Of a stretch of DNA of 64,000 bases, positions 38,096-45,919 are shown one piece after another. A model generated the notes under the pieces. The model had not been told where the DNA came from. It worked only from the letters and a program-made list of their open reading frames with translations, and did not search any database. Numbering within the stretch: position 1 is the stretch's first letter; every line of letters begins with the position of its first letter. The translations under genes were made by a program, and so were the position numbers. The stretch is from Chitinophaga filiformis (GTDB taxonomy: Bacteria > Bacteroidota > Bacteroidia > Chitinophagales > Chitinophagaceae), in contig NZ_CP095855.1 in assembly GCF_023100805.1 (NCBI RefSeq), positions 682,001 to 746,000 on the forward strand, written 5' to 3'.

Positions 38096-38151
38096 CGTAC
38101 GCTTATATCAGTTACATATAAACCCGGTCGTTTATCACGACCGGGTTTTTT
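38071..38151 (+). promoter_or_regulatory. Attenuator 2: terminator with possible antiterminator
   Basis: Terminator: AACCCGGTCGT (38121-38131) pairs fully with ACGACCGGGTT (38137-38147), followed by six T. ACGACC at 38071-38076, inside leader frame 2, repeats part of the 3' arm and can pair with GGTCGT of the 5' arm. The terminator itself is certain in form; the six-base antiterminator is weaker than in attenuator 1. It stands 19 bases before the first tRNA-like gene, so the cluster needs readthrough or a promoter I do not see. Confidence 0.6.
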
Positions 38152-38169
38152 ATTGTTTGTTGCCCATAT

Positions 38170-38244
38170 TGGCCTGTAGCTCAATGGTGAGAGCAACTGC
38201 CTTATACGCAGCAGGTTACCGGTTCAAATCCGGTCAGGCCAACA
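38170..38244 (+). tRNA. tRNA-like gene with anticodon UAU (Ile, AUA)
   Basis: Acceptor TGGCCTG/CAGGCCA (7 pairs), TA, D arm GCTC-AATGGTGA-GAGC, anticodon arm ACTGC-CTTATAC-GCAGC (four pairs and an A-C mismatch), variable AGGTT, T arm ACCGG-TTCAAAT-CCGGT. The loop gives anticodon UAU, which reads AUA. Bacteria normally read AUA with a lysidine-modified CAU tRNA, so a UAU tRNA is uncommon. It starts with U1 and has a discriminator A followed by CA, not CCA. Confidence 0.8.
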
Positions 38245-38247
38245 ATT

Positions 38248-38321
38248 TTCCAGGTAGTGTAATGGTCAACATATCACACTTTGACTGTGATGTTCTCAGT
38301 TCGAATCTGAGCCCGGAAACA
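38248..38321 (+). tRNA. tRNA-like gene with anticodon UUG (Gln)
   Basis: Acceptor TTCCAGG/CCCGGAA (six pairs, one A-C mismatch), D arm GTGT-AATGGTCA-ACAT, anticodon arm TCACA-CTTTGAC-TGTGA (five pairs), variable of four bases, T arm CTCAG-TTCGAAT-CTGAG. Anticodon UUG reads CAA. It begins three bases after the preceding tRNA-like gene and ends ACA like the others. U1 is in keeping with bacterial tRNA-Gln. Confidence 0.8.
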
Positions 38322-38323
38322 AT

Positions 38324-38402
38324 GATGCTTTAGTTTAACGGCAAAATGCCCGGGCCCTCACAGGACCGGGAGTTGGAGGGTTCGACTCCCCCTGGCATCA
38401 CA
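38324..38402 (+). tRNA. tRNA-like gene with enlarged anticodon arm
   Basis: Acceptor GATGCTT/TGGCATC (six pairs counting a G-T), TA, D arm GTTT/AAAT, T arm GAGGG-TTCGACT-CCCCC (one mismatch), 3' ACA. The anticodon arm is 22 bases (38349-38370) in place of 17: CCCGG/CCGGG closes a 12-base loop GCCCTCACAGGA that can fold further. The only U33-like position would give anticodon CAC (Val), but the stem then fits badly. Either a modified tRNA-like RNA or a decaying gene. Confidence 0.6.
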
Positions 38403-38445
38403 AATTATTTTAAGTAAATGGTATCAGTATAAATATGACATAACA

Positions 38446-38931
38446 ATGCAACAGATCAACAAATGGAGACGGTTGAATGGTGAACAGATCAACATGCCGA
38501 TAGCGGAAGAGATCAGCAATATTCTCGCAGCAGAAAGAGAAGCAGGTAATGACCTGAAAGTATGTATAGGTACCGACAGCCAGGTGAAGGGCCGCATTAC
38601 GGAATTCGCAACAGTAATCGTTTTTATCCGGAAAGGTAAGGGCGGTTTCATGTACATCCATGCTGACAGCACGCTAAGAAAAATGAGTATCAAAGAACGG
38701 ATGCTCGAAGAAGTGGGCAGAAGCATTGACGTTGCCTATTCACTGTGTAACATCTTTACCAGGTACAATGTGGATATGGAAGTGCATGCAGATATCAACA
38801 CCAATCCAAACTTCAGGAGTAACGATGCATTGAAAGAAGCAATGGGGTACATCATGGGTATGGGCTTCACCTTCCGGGCAAAGCCATACGCCTTTGCGAG
38901 TACTTCCTGCGCGAATAAAATAGTTCATTAA
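38446..38931 (+). CDS. RNase H-fold protein, YkuK/DUF458 family
   Basis: 161 aa. The RNase H-like fold shows in VCIGTDSQVKG (first strand with catalytic-type Asp), YIHADSTLRK, and VHADINTNPNFRSND, giving several acidic residues for a metal site. Bacillus YkuK belongs to this family, whose substrate is unproven; an RNA role is predicted by fold. It lies 44 bp after the three tRNA-like genes in the same direction, so it is probably on the same transcript and under the same attenuators. Confidence 0.85.
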   Translation: MQQINKWRRLNGEQINMPIAEEISNILAAEREAGNDLKVCIGTDSQVKGRITEFATVIVFIRKGKGGFMYIHADSTLRKMSIKERMLEEVGRSIDVAYSLCNIFTRYNVDMEVHADINTNPNFRSNDALKEAMGYIMGMGFTFRAKPYAFASTSCANKIVH

Positions 38932-38942
38932 AATTTTATTGT

Positions 38943-39140
38943 ATGGTTTATGTAAACAGCCTCCGGGCCACTGAACTGACAAGAGACAACAATATTGCCA
39001 ACACAGCACTCATCTCCGGTTTTCAAGAAACTGTGATGGTCGCAACAAGAATGTACCGGGGTGCAGGTCTTGTTGATAATGCCGGCGTGACGATCATGAC
39101 GGGAGTAAGGGCCTTGCCTGAAATTGAAAGGGATGATTAG
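38943..39140 (+). CDS. Small protein of unknown function after YkuK
   Basis: 65 aa, ATG start 11 bp after the YkuK stop. Product begins MVYVNSLRATELTRDNN. No membrane segment, Cys or known motif. It is co-directional and tightly spaced, so likely in the same operon. Its stop codon lies in the arm of a long perfect hairpin. Confidence 0.55.
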   Translation: MVYVNSLRATELTRDNNIANTALISGFQETVMVATRMYRGAGLVDNAGVTIMTGVRALPEIERDD

Positions 39141-39180
39141 AGGATATTGTTCAATGCAATGAACAATATCCTCTAATCAT
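39133..39180 (+). terminator. 21-bp perfect hairpin at the end of the tRNA/YkuK unit
   Basis: Arms 39133-39153 and 39160-39180 are perfect reverse complements of 21 bases with a six-base loop ATGCAA. The stem includes the TAG of the 65-aa gene. No T-tract follows, so simple intrinsic termination is doubtful. A transcript-end stabiliser or a double-strand RNase site would fit. Confidence 0.6.
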
Positions 39181-39808
39181 ACCCTGGGCTTTCCATGCAT
39201 TGGCAATAACGCCTTTTTTCAATTCATTCTTTTAATACCCATTACTTGCACCAGGATAATGCAGCCGGCCCATTCCCCTCATTTGACTGGAACTCCTATA
39301 ATACTAAAGGAGCCTACACCATATCATGAAATCTTATGCATCCCTGACAACCTAATGAGCTCTTTTTCCGTACGCTGCATTCAACCGTAATGGCTGCCGG
39401 AAAAGAACGCTATTTCTTCCTCCGCCGGCAGATTGCCGACATATAACAATATCATTAAAAGGAATGCTTCCTTTAGCTTATATTGTAGCACATTTAAGCG
39501 TGTTCTCTTTATCCTTTACCGAAATGGTCTCATCACTAACGAAGAGTAAAAAATTAACGGAATGTTTCCCGGGAAGACATTAGTTTGGTGTTCAAATTTG
39601 TAGCCTTAAAAAGAATACGGACCAGCGTTGCAACAAGTCACTGACCAACAACTATAATAAACAGTAAAATGGCTGTTAGTTTAGCGAATTGACGAAATAT
39701 CGTTATCTGGTTTTGGCCAAAAAACCATACTTAATTAATAATCAACAAATTATCAATTGGCACGGAATTAAGGCCGTTGCTCCACAAAAAATAGCTTTAT
39801 CAACCTAT
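39181..39808. other. Intergenic region before the LytTR regulator
   Basis: About 630 bases without a supported gene or RNA. An open frame with a TTG at 39689 leads into the regulator but its first 40 codons do not belong to the family. Confidence 0.4.
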
Positions 39809-40504
39809 ATGATCACACTTATTATTGACGACAATGCCATTGCACGTAGCACACTTCTGGAGTTGACCAGCCAGATCAAAGGCGTTGTTGTTGCCTGTGA
39901 ATGTGGAAGTGCGCTTGAAGCTTATAATTATCTCCAGGACAACCCCGTAGATCTGCTGTTACTGGATATTGAAATGCCTGGAATGTCAGGACTTGAATTA
40001 ATAAAAAACCTTGGCAATAAAAGGCCTGTCATCATTTTTACCACTTCGAAGAAGGAATATGCCGTAGAAGCCTTCGAGCTGAATGTGGCAGATTATCTGG
40101 TAAAGCCAATTACTCCCGGCAGATTCATTCAGGCCATAGAAAAGGTCCGTCAGATCCTGGACAGCAACAAAGAAGAGATGCGCTGGGAAAACGATGAATT
40201 CATATTTATCAGGGACTCTAATATTGTAAGAAGGCTGAAGCTGGAAGAAATACTATATGCCGAGGCTATGGGGGACTACGTAAAGATATTTACCGCAAAG
40301 AAGTTTTTTGCCATCCACGTTTCCCTGCGGGTGCTGGAAGAGCGCTTGCCTGCCGCCCGTTTTCTGAGGATTCACCGATCCTATATGGTGGCGATCGACA
40401 AAATAGATACCCTGCAGGACGGAGCTGTATTGATTGGCGACAAGTCGCTTCCGGTGGCTGACGCCTATCGCAAAATACTCAACAAGCGGATGAACGTGCT
40501 CTGA
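39809..40504 (+). CDS. LytTR-family response regulator
   Basis: 231 aa from the ATG at 39809, which starts exactly at the receiver domain (MITLIIDDNAIARS). The phosphorylated Asp is near residue 53 in LLLLDIEMPGMSG, with TTSKKEYAVEAFELNVADYL as the receiver end. The LytTR DNA-binding domain (about 130-230) contains FIFIRDSNIVRRLKLEEILYAE and RIHRSYMVAIDKI. It is 100 bp upstream of a hybrid histidine kinase. The two may form a pair, although LytTR regulators are usually paired with LytS-type kinases. Confidence 0.9.
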   Translation: MITLIIDDNAIARSTLLELTSQIKGVVVACECGSALEAYNYLQDNPVDLLLLDIEMPGMSGLELIKNLGNKRPVIIFTTSKKEYAVEAFELNVADYLVKPITPGRFIQAIEKVRQILDSNKEEMRWENDEFIFIRDSNIVRRLKLEEILYAEAMGDYVKIFTAKKFFAIHVSLRVLEERLPAARFLRIHRSYMVAIDKIDTLQDGAVLIGDKSLPVADAYRKILNKRMNVL

Positions 40505-40604
40505 TCCGCTACCTCCTTTAAGGGGCATCCGGCTATTGTTTTTGCCTTTCCGGCGAAAGTGATCGACGGATGTGACGGCGGTAAAAGACTTTTATTGATT
40601 GATA

Positions 40605-42794
40605 ATGAACAACAATCGCTTTACATACCTGATCCTGATTGCCTTCATCGCCGGTACCCTCGTGCTGGCATTCGTGCAATACAATTCTTCCAGGAACATT
40701 GATCAGCTGATCAAGGGCAACCAAAAGCTACTCAAGGAACTGCAGACAGGCAATAAATTACGTGAACTGGAGCGGGATATCATATGGGTGGAAAGCCGTA
40801 TCCGTGCCGCTATTGCTACTGACGACACTTCCCATATAGAAGGGGTGGATGCAAAAATTGCCGAAGTGGAAGCCTTCGTCGATACCCTGAAGCAGATAAA
40901 CAGGGACGACAGCGCTGCAATGTATATTAAAAGGTTGGAATACCTGGCCGGCCAGAAGCTCCATAACAAGAACCAATTGATGCACGAGTTTTTCCGGACA
41001 GGGAAAATGGACGACACCAGTCTGATCGCCAATCCACGTGCCAGGGAAATTTCAAATGAGATCAGTACAATCACCCGGAAGATCTATGACAGCCGCCAGT
41101 CTGTTATGACATCTCTCAGTGACAATATCAATGAAAGCAGTCGTAAGGCGAGAAACTGGGGTATCATCCTCATCTGCCTGATATTACTGACCGCCGGAGG
41201 AGTATTATGGTTCGTTATGACAAGGATACGCCAGCAACAGCTACTGATACTGGAACTGGACAGATCGGAAAAGAAAGTACGGGAAATTGCCATGATCAAG
41301 GAGAACTTCATGACCAATATGAGTCATGAGATCAGGACACCTCTAAATGCCATACTGGGATTTACCAATTTGCTGAGGTCCAGGAAGCTTGACGAAGATT
41401 CTACAGAGTTCGTTAATTCTATACAAAAGGCAGGAGAGAACCTGCTTACCATCATCAACGACATTCTTGACCTGTCGAAAATAGAAGCTGGTATGGTGAG
41501 GATTGAGGCAACTCCTTTCAGTGTAAGAGGCCTGCTTCATTCCATCCAGACCTTATTTAGTGAGAAAGTAAAAGAAAAGAAGCTGGTACTGCAGGGAGAA
41601 ATATCATCATCTGTACCAGATACCCTGATAGGAGACGCTACCCGTCTGACGCAGATACTGGTCAACCTGATAGGGAATGCGCTCAAGTTCACCGAGAAGG
41701 GAGGCATTATTATTTCTGTAGATAATAAAAAGAGCGACAGTAACATTATACAATTGGAATTTACTATTACAGATACCGGGATTGGCATTGAACCTTCCAA
41801 ACTCTCTTCCATATTTGACCGCTTTCATCAGGCAGAAGATTCTATCACCCGTAAATACGGTGGTACCGGGCTGGGGCTTTCAATTGTAAAGGACCTGGTT
41901 ATGCTGCAGGGAGGGGACATCAGCGTTGAAAGTCAACCGGGAAAAGGTACTACCTTCAAATTCTTCATTCCATATGCAATTGCGTCCAAGCAGGTGCCAA
42001 TACCAGAGACGGTAGACATCAGTCAGTTTAAGATCACTGCAAACCGCTCCGTAAAAATATTAGTGGTAGATGATAATGACATGAACCGCAGCCTGATGAG
42101 GCATCTTCTTACAGAATGGGACCTGTCTTTCGATATGGCAAGCAACGGAACCGAGGCCATCGATTACCTGAAAAAAGCGCAATATGACCTCATATTGATG
42201 GATATCCAGATGCCGGAGATGGACGGATATACTGCCACCCGTCTCATCCGGAGAGAACTGCAACTGGATGTTCCTATAGTTGCCATGACAGCCCATGCAC
42301 TGGCCGGAGAAAGGGAAAAATGCCTCAGTAATGGCATGAACGAATATATTTCGAAGCCGATCAATGAAAAGGAACTCTATCAGCTGATCAACCGGTTTGC
42401 TTCTATTTCTACGCTTAAGCCGCAATATGCACAGGCCAAAGCAGCTACTCCGGACTACCAGTATATTAACCTGGACTACATGAAGGAGATCAGTCGTGGA
42501 AATAAAGTGTATGAGAAAAAAGTAACCAGGCAGTTCATTGATGCAATGCCCCAGGAAATTTCCCTGCTTGAATCTGCTTTTCATAACAACGACATAAAAA
42601 CATTAAGAAGTACTGCTCATAATATGAAGACCACGATATCGATTATGGGACTTACGGAGCGCTTATTCCCAACGCTGGATGAACTGGAATCCGCAACAGA
42701 GATCGCTCCTCCTTTATTGATACATATAGATATGCTGAAATCATTTACCAACAACGCCCTCCGGGAGGCGGAAGATTTTTTCTCACAGGCGTAA
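40605..42794 (+). CDS. Hybrid histidine kinase with receiver and HPt domains
   Basis: 729 aa from the ATG at 40605. Two membrane helices (about 6-24 and 183-203) frame a 160-residue helical sensor resembling CHASE3. Then HisKA with the phosphorylated His near 243 (NMSHEIRTPLNAILGF), HATPase_c (NLIGNALKF, DTGIGIE, GGTGLGLSIVKDL), a receiver (Asp near 531 in LILMDIQMPEMDGY) and a C-terminal HPt domain (His near 670 in STAHNMKTTISIMG). It is a complete phosphorelay in one chain, except for the output regulator. The adjacent LytTR protein is a candidate partner. Confidence 0.92.
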   Translation: MNNNRFTYLILIAFIAGTLVLAFVQYNSSRNIDQLIKGNQKLLKELQTGNKLRELERDIIWVESRIRAAIATDDTSHIEGVDAKIAEVEAFVDTLKQINRDDSAAMYIKRLEYLAGQKLHNKNQLMHEFFRTGKMDDTSLIANPRAREISNEISTITRKIYDSRQSVMTSLSDNINESSRKARNWGIILICLILLTAGGVLWFVMTRIRQQQLLILELDRSEKKVREIAMIKENFMTNMSHEIRTPLNAILGFTNLLRSRKLDEDSTEFVNSIQKAGENLLTIINDILDLSKIEAGMVRIEATPFSVRGLLHSIQTLFSEKVKEKKLVLQGEISSSVPDTLIGDATRLTQILVNLIGNALKFTEKGGIIISVDNKKSDSNIIQLEFTITDTGIGIEPSKLSSIFDRFHQAEDSITRKYGGTGLGLSIVKDLVMLQGGDISVESQPGKGTTFKFFIPYAIASKQVPIPETVDISQFKITANRSVKILVVDDNDMNRSLMRHLLTEWDLSFDMASNGTEAIDYLKKAQYDLILMDIQMPEMDGYTATRLIRRELQLDVPIVAMTAHALAGEREKCLSNGMNEYISKPINEKELYQLINRFASISTLKPQYAQAKAATPDYQYINLDYMKEISRGNKVYEKKVTRQFIDAMPQEISLLESAFHNNDIKTLRSTAHNMKTTISIMGLTERLFPTLDELESATEIAPPLLIHIDMLKSFTNNALREAEDFFSQA

Positions 42795-42815
42795 TGTTAA
42801 CCCGGTTATTTAAAG

Positions 42816-42841
42816 GAGCAGTCATGGACTGCTCTTTTTTT
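42816..42841 (+). terminator. Intrinsic terminator after the kinase
   Basis: GAGCAGTC (42816-42823) and GACTGCTC (42827-42834) form an eight-pair stem with loop ATG, followed by seven T. Confidence 0.88.
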
Positions 42842-42973
42842 GTTTAAGTATCCCCCTCATAGCGACAGTTTTTGCCTGTTTGGCGAACAACACGTCTTCT
42901 CACCTTTCAATTGAGGTAGTTTTATAACAGCAAGAACAACAGATCCATTTCGCAGACTTTAAATCAACCAGTT

Positions 42974-43147
42974 ATGCTACGTCCTATATTCAACACAATC
43001 ATCAATTACAAGCAGGGTGAGCCATTTGCCCCCGCTATGCAGCGTCCATCATTTTTATCGATGATAAAAAGTATACTGGACTTACTGGCTATGCCAAATT
43101 ACAGCACCTGTAAATACGCTATGGCGATCAAACCCATTATTGCATAA
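42974..43147 (+). CDS. Possible 57-aa small protein
   Basis: ATG to TAA, 58 codons, product beginning MLRPIFNTIINYKQGEPFAP and rich in Ile, Met and Pro. It lies 31 bp before the AraC regulator, in the same direction and after the kinase terminator. It may be a small gene or leader co-transcribed with the regulator. No homologue recognised. Confidence 0.4.
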   Translation: MLRPIFNTIINYKQGEPFAPAMQRPSFLSMIKSILDLLAMPNYSTCKYAMAIKPIIA

Positions 43148-43178
43148 ACCTTCCTCCTAACGCTTAAATATCGATGTT

Positions 43179-44015
43179 ATGAATACCAGCAAGCCATTTT
43201 TTGAGATCCATACTTTTGACCAGGTTGCACACAATAACCAATTCAATAATAAAGCGCCTCACACACATGATCTCATTGAGATCATCTGGGCAGTTTCCGG
43301 GGAATGCACACTGAAGGTCGACATGCAAACTTATTCTCCCAAGGTAGACCAGGTATTCGGCATCATGCCCAATCAATTACATCAGTTTATTGCGGACGAA
43401 GATGCTCAGGGATACATCATCCGCTTTAATGAGCTGTTTCTACAGGAGTATAATTCCGTTTATCATGCGGACCTGCTCCTGGTATTGATCCAGTCGAAAA
43501 ATGTCAGCTATAGTGAGGAGATCCGCCATGAGATGAAAACAATCATGGATAAGCTGATCCAGGAATATTCACAAAAACAGATCTACAGCTCAGATATATT
43601 AAGCCGGTACCTGAATATCCTGTTCATTCACATGTCCAGGCAATCACGTACGGAACCATCCGCTAATCAGCAGAATCACAATATCAGGCAGGCAAAACGC
43701 TTCATTCAATTGGTCGATCAGCATTTCAAGGCGCATAAGAAGGTATCTGAATTTGCAGATATCATGTGCGTTACTCCCAGTTACCTGAACGAGGCTATAA
43801 AAAAGACCACAGGATATACTGCAGGTCACCATATCCGGCAACGTGTTATACTGGAAGCCAAAAGGTATGCTGCCTATTCAGATAGCAGCATGAAAGAGGT
43901 TGCGTGGGACCTGGGTTTCACGGACATCTGTTATTTCAGCAAATTATTTAAGAAGGAGACGGGATACAATTTTACGGACTTTAAGAAACGACAGGAGAGA
44001 GTATTAGCTGTGTAA
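43179..44015 (+). CDS. AraC-family transcriptional regulator
   Basis: 278 aa. An N-terminal cupin-like sensing domain (about 20-110, with APHTHDLIEIIWAVSGEC and MPNQLHQFI) and a C-terminal pair of helix-turn-helices (about 185-275: FADIMCVTPSYLNEAIKKTT and AWDLGFTDICYFSKLFKKET). Such proteins activate nearby sugar or stress genes on binding a small ligand. No target is evident. The only close neighbours are divergent regulators. Confidence 0.9.
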   Translation: MNTSKPFFEIHTFDQVAHNNQFNNKAPHTHDLIEIIWAVSGECTLKVDMQTYSPKVDQVFGIMPNQLHQFIADEDAQGYIIRFNELFLQEYNSVYHADLLLVLIQSKNVSYSEEIRHEMKTIMDKLIQEYSQKQIYSSDILSRYLNILFIHMSRQSRTEPSANQQNHNIRQAKRFIQLVDQHFKAHKKVSEFADIMCVTPSYLNEAIKKTTGYTAGHHIRQRVILEAKRYAAYSDSSMKEVAWDLGFTDICYFSKLFKKETGYNFTDFKKRQERVLAV

Positions 44016-44022
44016 CAGAGTG

Positions 44023-44060
44023 GGGGCATGACGGCGCTGTGGCTGGAGTGCCCCTTCCTT
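44023..44060 (+). terminator. Weak terminator after the AraC gene
   Basis: GGGGCA (44023-44028) pairs with TGCCCC (44049-44054) around a 20-base loop, followed by TTCCTTTTTC. Confidence 0.4.
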
Positions 44061-44191
44061 TTTCAGCATGGTGCAGTTGGTTCAATCCAGGATAGGACCA
44101 GGATCTAACTTGTAAGTCAATGCAACTTACATCGAACATGATACAATGTTCCTCTACCGAAACTCCATTGAGAAGATAACTGAGAATGATA

Positions 44192-44776
44192 TTATTGATC
44201 CAGTAAAGACAAGGTAATTTTTATCATTTCACGGAGAGCATCATAATCAGGGCGGTTGCGCCCTGTTACACGAAGGCCCATGATATTATTGTACAGATTC
44301 CTGGCCAGGGCTTTGGCCGGAAACTTCTTTGAGATCTCACCGGTAGCCTGCCCTTCCTTTATCCACATATAGAACTGCTGTTCCATATCCTCCATGGTGG
44401 TTAAGGCCATCTGAGCCACTTCTTTATCCACGGAGTTCAATTCCATATTGGCATTTACCATCATACAGCCTTTCCGCGCTTTATCTGTTACAATATCGTT
44501 TATCATATAATCGAATACTGTGCGGATCTTCTTTTTATAGCTGTTAGTTTTAGACAGCAGTTCTTCCATAGCATTATTCTGGGCATCCTGGTAATTTCCA
44601 AGTGCCTTCAGGAATAATCCATGTTTATCACCAAAGGTATCATAAATGCTACTACGGCTTAGTCCCGTTGCCTGAACGAGATCGTCCATGGAAGTGCCAT
44701 TATATCCTTTTTCATTGAATACTCGCTCGGCCTTCCTTAGCACTTCCAATTCATCAAATCGTTTTGCTTTCGGCAT
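44192..44776 (-). CDS. TetR-family repressor with shared operator
   Basis: 194 aa from the ATG at 44776; earlier in-frame starts would precede the operator. The helix-turn-helix covers residues about 25-48 (TSMDDLVQATGLSRSSIYDT). The ligand domain resembles the YxaF/LmrA-type C-terminal domain (KGCMMVNANMELNS). A palindrome of the form GGAACGATnnTTCC lies just before this gene and twice in the promoter of the SDR gene upstream, so it very likely represses both. Confidence 0.9.
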   Translation of the reverse strand: MPKAKRFDELEVLRKAERVFNEKGYNGTSMDDLVQATGLSRSSIYDTFGDKHGLFLKALGNYQDAQNNAMEELLSKTNSYKKKIRTVFDYMINDIVTDKARKGCMMVNANMELNSVDKEVAQMALTTMEDMEQQFYMWIKEGQATGEISKKFPAKALARNLYNNIMGLRVTGRNRPDYDALREMIKITLSLLDQ

Positions 44777-44783
44777 TTTTATT

Positions 44784-44804
44784 GGAATTATCGTTCCAAA
44801 GTTA
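44784..44804 (-). promoter_or_regulatory. TetR gene operator and -7 element
   Basis: GGAATTATCGTTCC (44784-44797; reverse strand GGAACGATAATTCC) directly adjoins the minus-strand -7 element TAACTTTG (44797-44804). The flanks extend the dyad to TTGGAA-N6-TTCCAA. It is the autoregulatory site of the TetR protein. Confidence 0.7.
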
Positions 44805-44860
44805 TTAAAAATAACTGCAAGGCGAAGCTGCAGCATGCCTCTTGGTTTACTATAATAAGA

Positions 44861-44907
44861 ACAAGATATGGCGAATACCGGCCAGGCCTGTATTCGCCAT
44901 ATCTTGT
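44861..44907 (-). terminator. Strong terminator between the SDR and TetR genes
   Basis: Perfect 18-bp stem (44861-44878 and 44890-44907) with an 11-base GC-rich loop. On the minus strand it is followed by TTCTTATTAT. It separates the SDR transcript from the TetR gene. Confidence 0.75.
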
Positions 44908-44920
44908 CTGAAACAGTTAT

Positions 44921-45670
44921 TTACAGTGTGATCATCCCTCCGTCAGCGATCAGTTCTGCACCTATTACAAAGCTGCTGTCTTCAGAAGCAAAGAAAGTGA
45001 CGATACGGGCTATTTCTTCCGGCGTACCAAATCTACCCATTGGTATCTGCGATGCTATACCTGCCTGAACCGCATCCGCCTGTTCTTTCTCAAAACCAAA
45101 TTTATCATAAAGCGGTGTTTTGACAGGACCGGGGCTGATGGCGTTCACTCTGATCTTACGAGGTAACAGTTCGGTCGACAGTGTACGTGCCAGGGTTATC
45201 AATGCTCCTTTACTGGCAGCGTACAATGTGGTATTAGCCATACCTATGTGGCTGTTGATGGATGTATTGAGGATAATGGATCCTCCATCGTTGAATAAAG
45301 GTAATAGCTGCTGAATCGTGAAGTAAGCACTCTTAACATTGATATTAAATGTCTCATCGTATTGTGTCTCACTAATCGTTTCAAAAGGAGCCAACTTAGC
45401 TACGCCTGCGTTTATAAACAGTATATCCAGACTTGGGAAAATACCCTTTACCTGTTGTTGCAGTTTGAATACATCCTCCATATCAGACGCATCGGAAAGC
45501 AATGTAAATGCATTCTCTCCCAATGACTGTCTTGCTTCTTCCAGGGCGGCGGCATTACGGCCGGTGATAATCACTTTTGCGCCCTGTTGAATGAATTCTT
45601 TTGCAGTGGCAAACCCGATACCACTATTTCCACCTGTAACAAGAGCTGTTTTATTTTGTAACTTTTTCAT
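44921..45670 (-). CDS. Short-chain dehydrogenase/reductase (classical SDR)
   Basis: 249 aa. Cofactor motif TGGNSGIGFATAKEF (about 12-26), NAG in LFINAGVAKLAPF, catalytic Ser in ILNTSINSHIG and the YAASKG Tyr-Lys pair (near 151-155), then ISPGPVKTPLY. It reduces or oxidises a small carbonyl or alcohol with NAD(P)H. TetR-controlled SDR genes of this kind often respond to toxic aldehydes or quinones; that is inference. Confidence 0.92.
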   Translation of the reverse strand: MKKLQNKTALVTGGNSGIGFATAKEFIQQGAKVIITGRNAAALEEARQSLGENAFTLLSDASDMEDVFKLQQQVKGIFPSLDILFINAGVAKLAPFETISETQYDETFNINVKSAYFTIQQLLPLFNDGGSIILNTSINSHIGMANTTLYAASKGALITLARTLSTELLPRKIRVNAISPGPVKTPLYDKFGFEKEQADAVQAGIASQIPMGRFGTPEEIARIVTFFASEDSSFVIGAELIADGGMITL

Positions 45671-45699
45671 GATGTAATTAGTTTGTGTGATAGTTATTT

Positions 45700-45750
45700 G
45701 GAACGATCATTCCGATACAAATGTAGAACATCCGGAACGATTGTTCCAAA
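45700..45750 (-). promoter_or_regulatory. SDR promoter with two TetR operators
   Basis: On the minus strand: TTTG (45747-45750), 21 bases, TACATTTG (45718-45725). GGAACGATTGTTCC (45734-45747) fills the spacer, and GGAACGATCATTCC (45700-45713) lies just past the -7 element over the transcription start. Both match the site before the TetR gene in all fixed positions. Confidence 0.8.
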
Positions 45751-45919
45751 TAAAGTGAGCATGAAAGTCAAATTCTTAATCTAGATTAAGATGACATGGA
45801 TGGATGGCGATGGCTATTGTCTGGTTGGCCCCCAATTTTGCCTGCTTCCGGAGATAGTGCTCCCGCCACCGTTGGTTTTGGAACATCTTTGTATCACAAA
45901 ACAACTAAAACCAAAGATC

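Noticed and set aside
38170..38402. Missing CCA as proof of abnormal tRNAs
   Set aside because: The normal tRNA-Asn of this window also lacks an encoded CCA, so absence alone means nothing; only the shared ACA is noted.
31441..39180. Classical RtcB/RtcA RNA-repair operon
   Set aside because: No RtcB, RtcA, RtcR or TROVE/Ro60 protein is encoded in the window; the resemblance is limited to slipin, nucleotidyltransferases and tRNA themes.
44192..45670. Toxin-antitoxin pair
   Set aside because: The two proteins are clear TetR and SDR family members with shared operators, not a toxin system.
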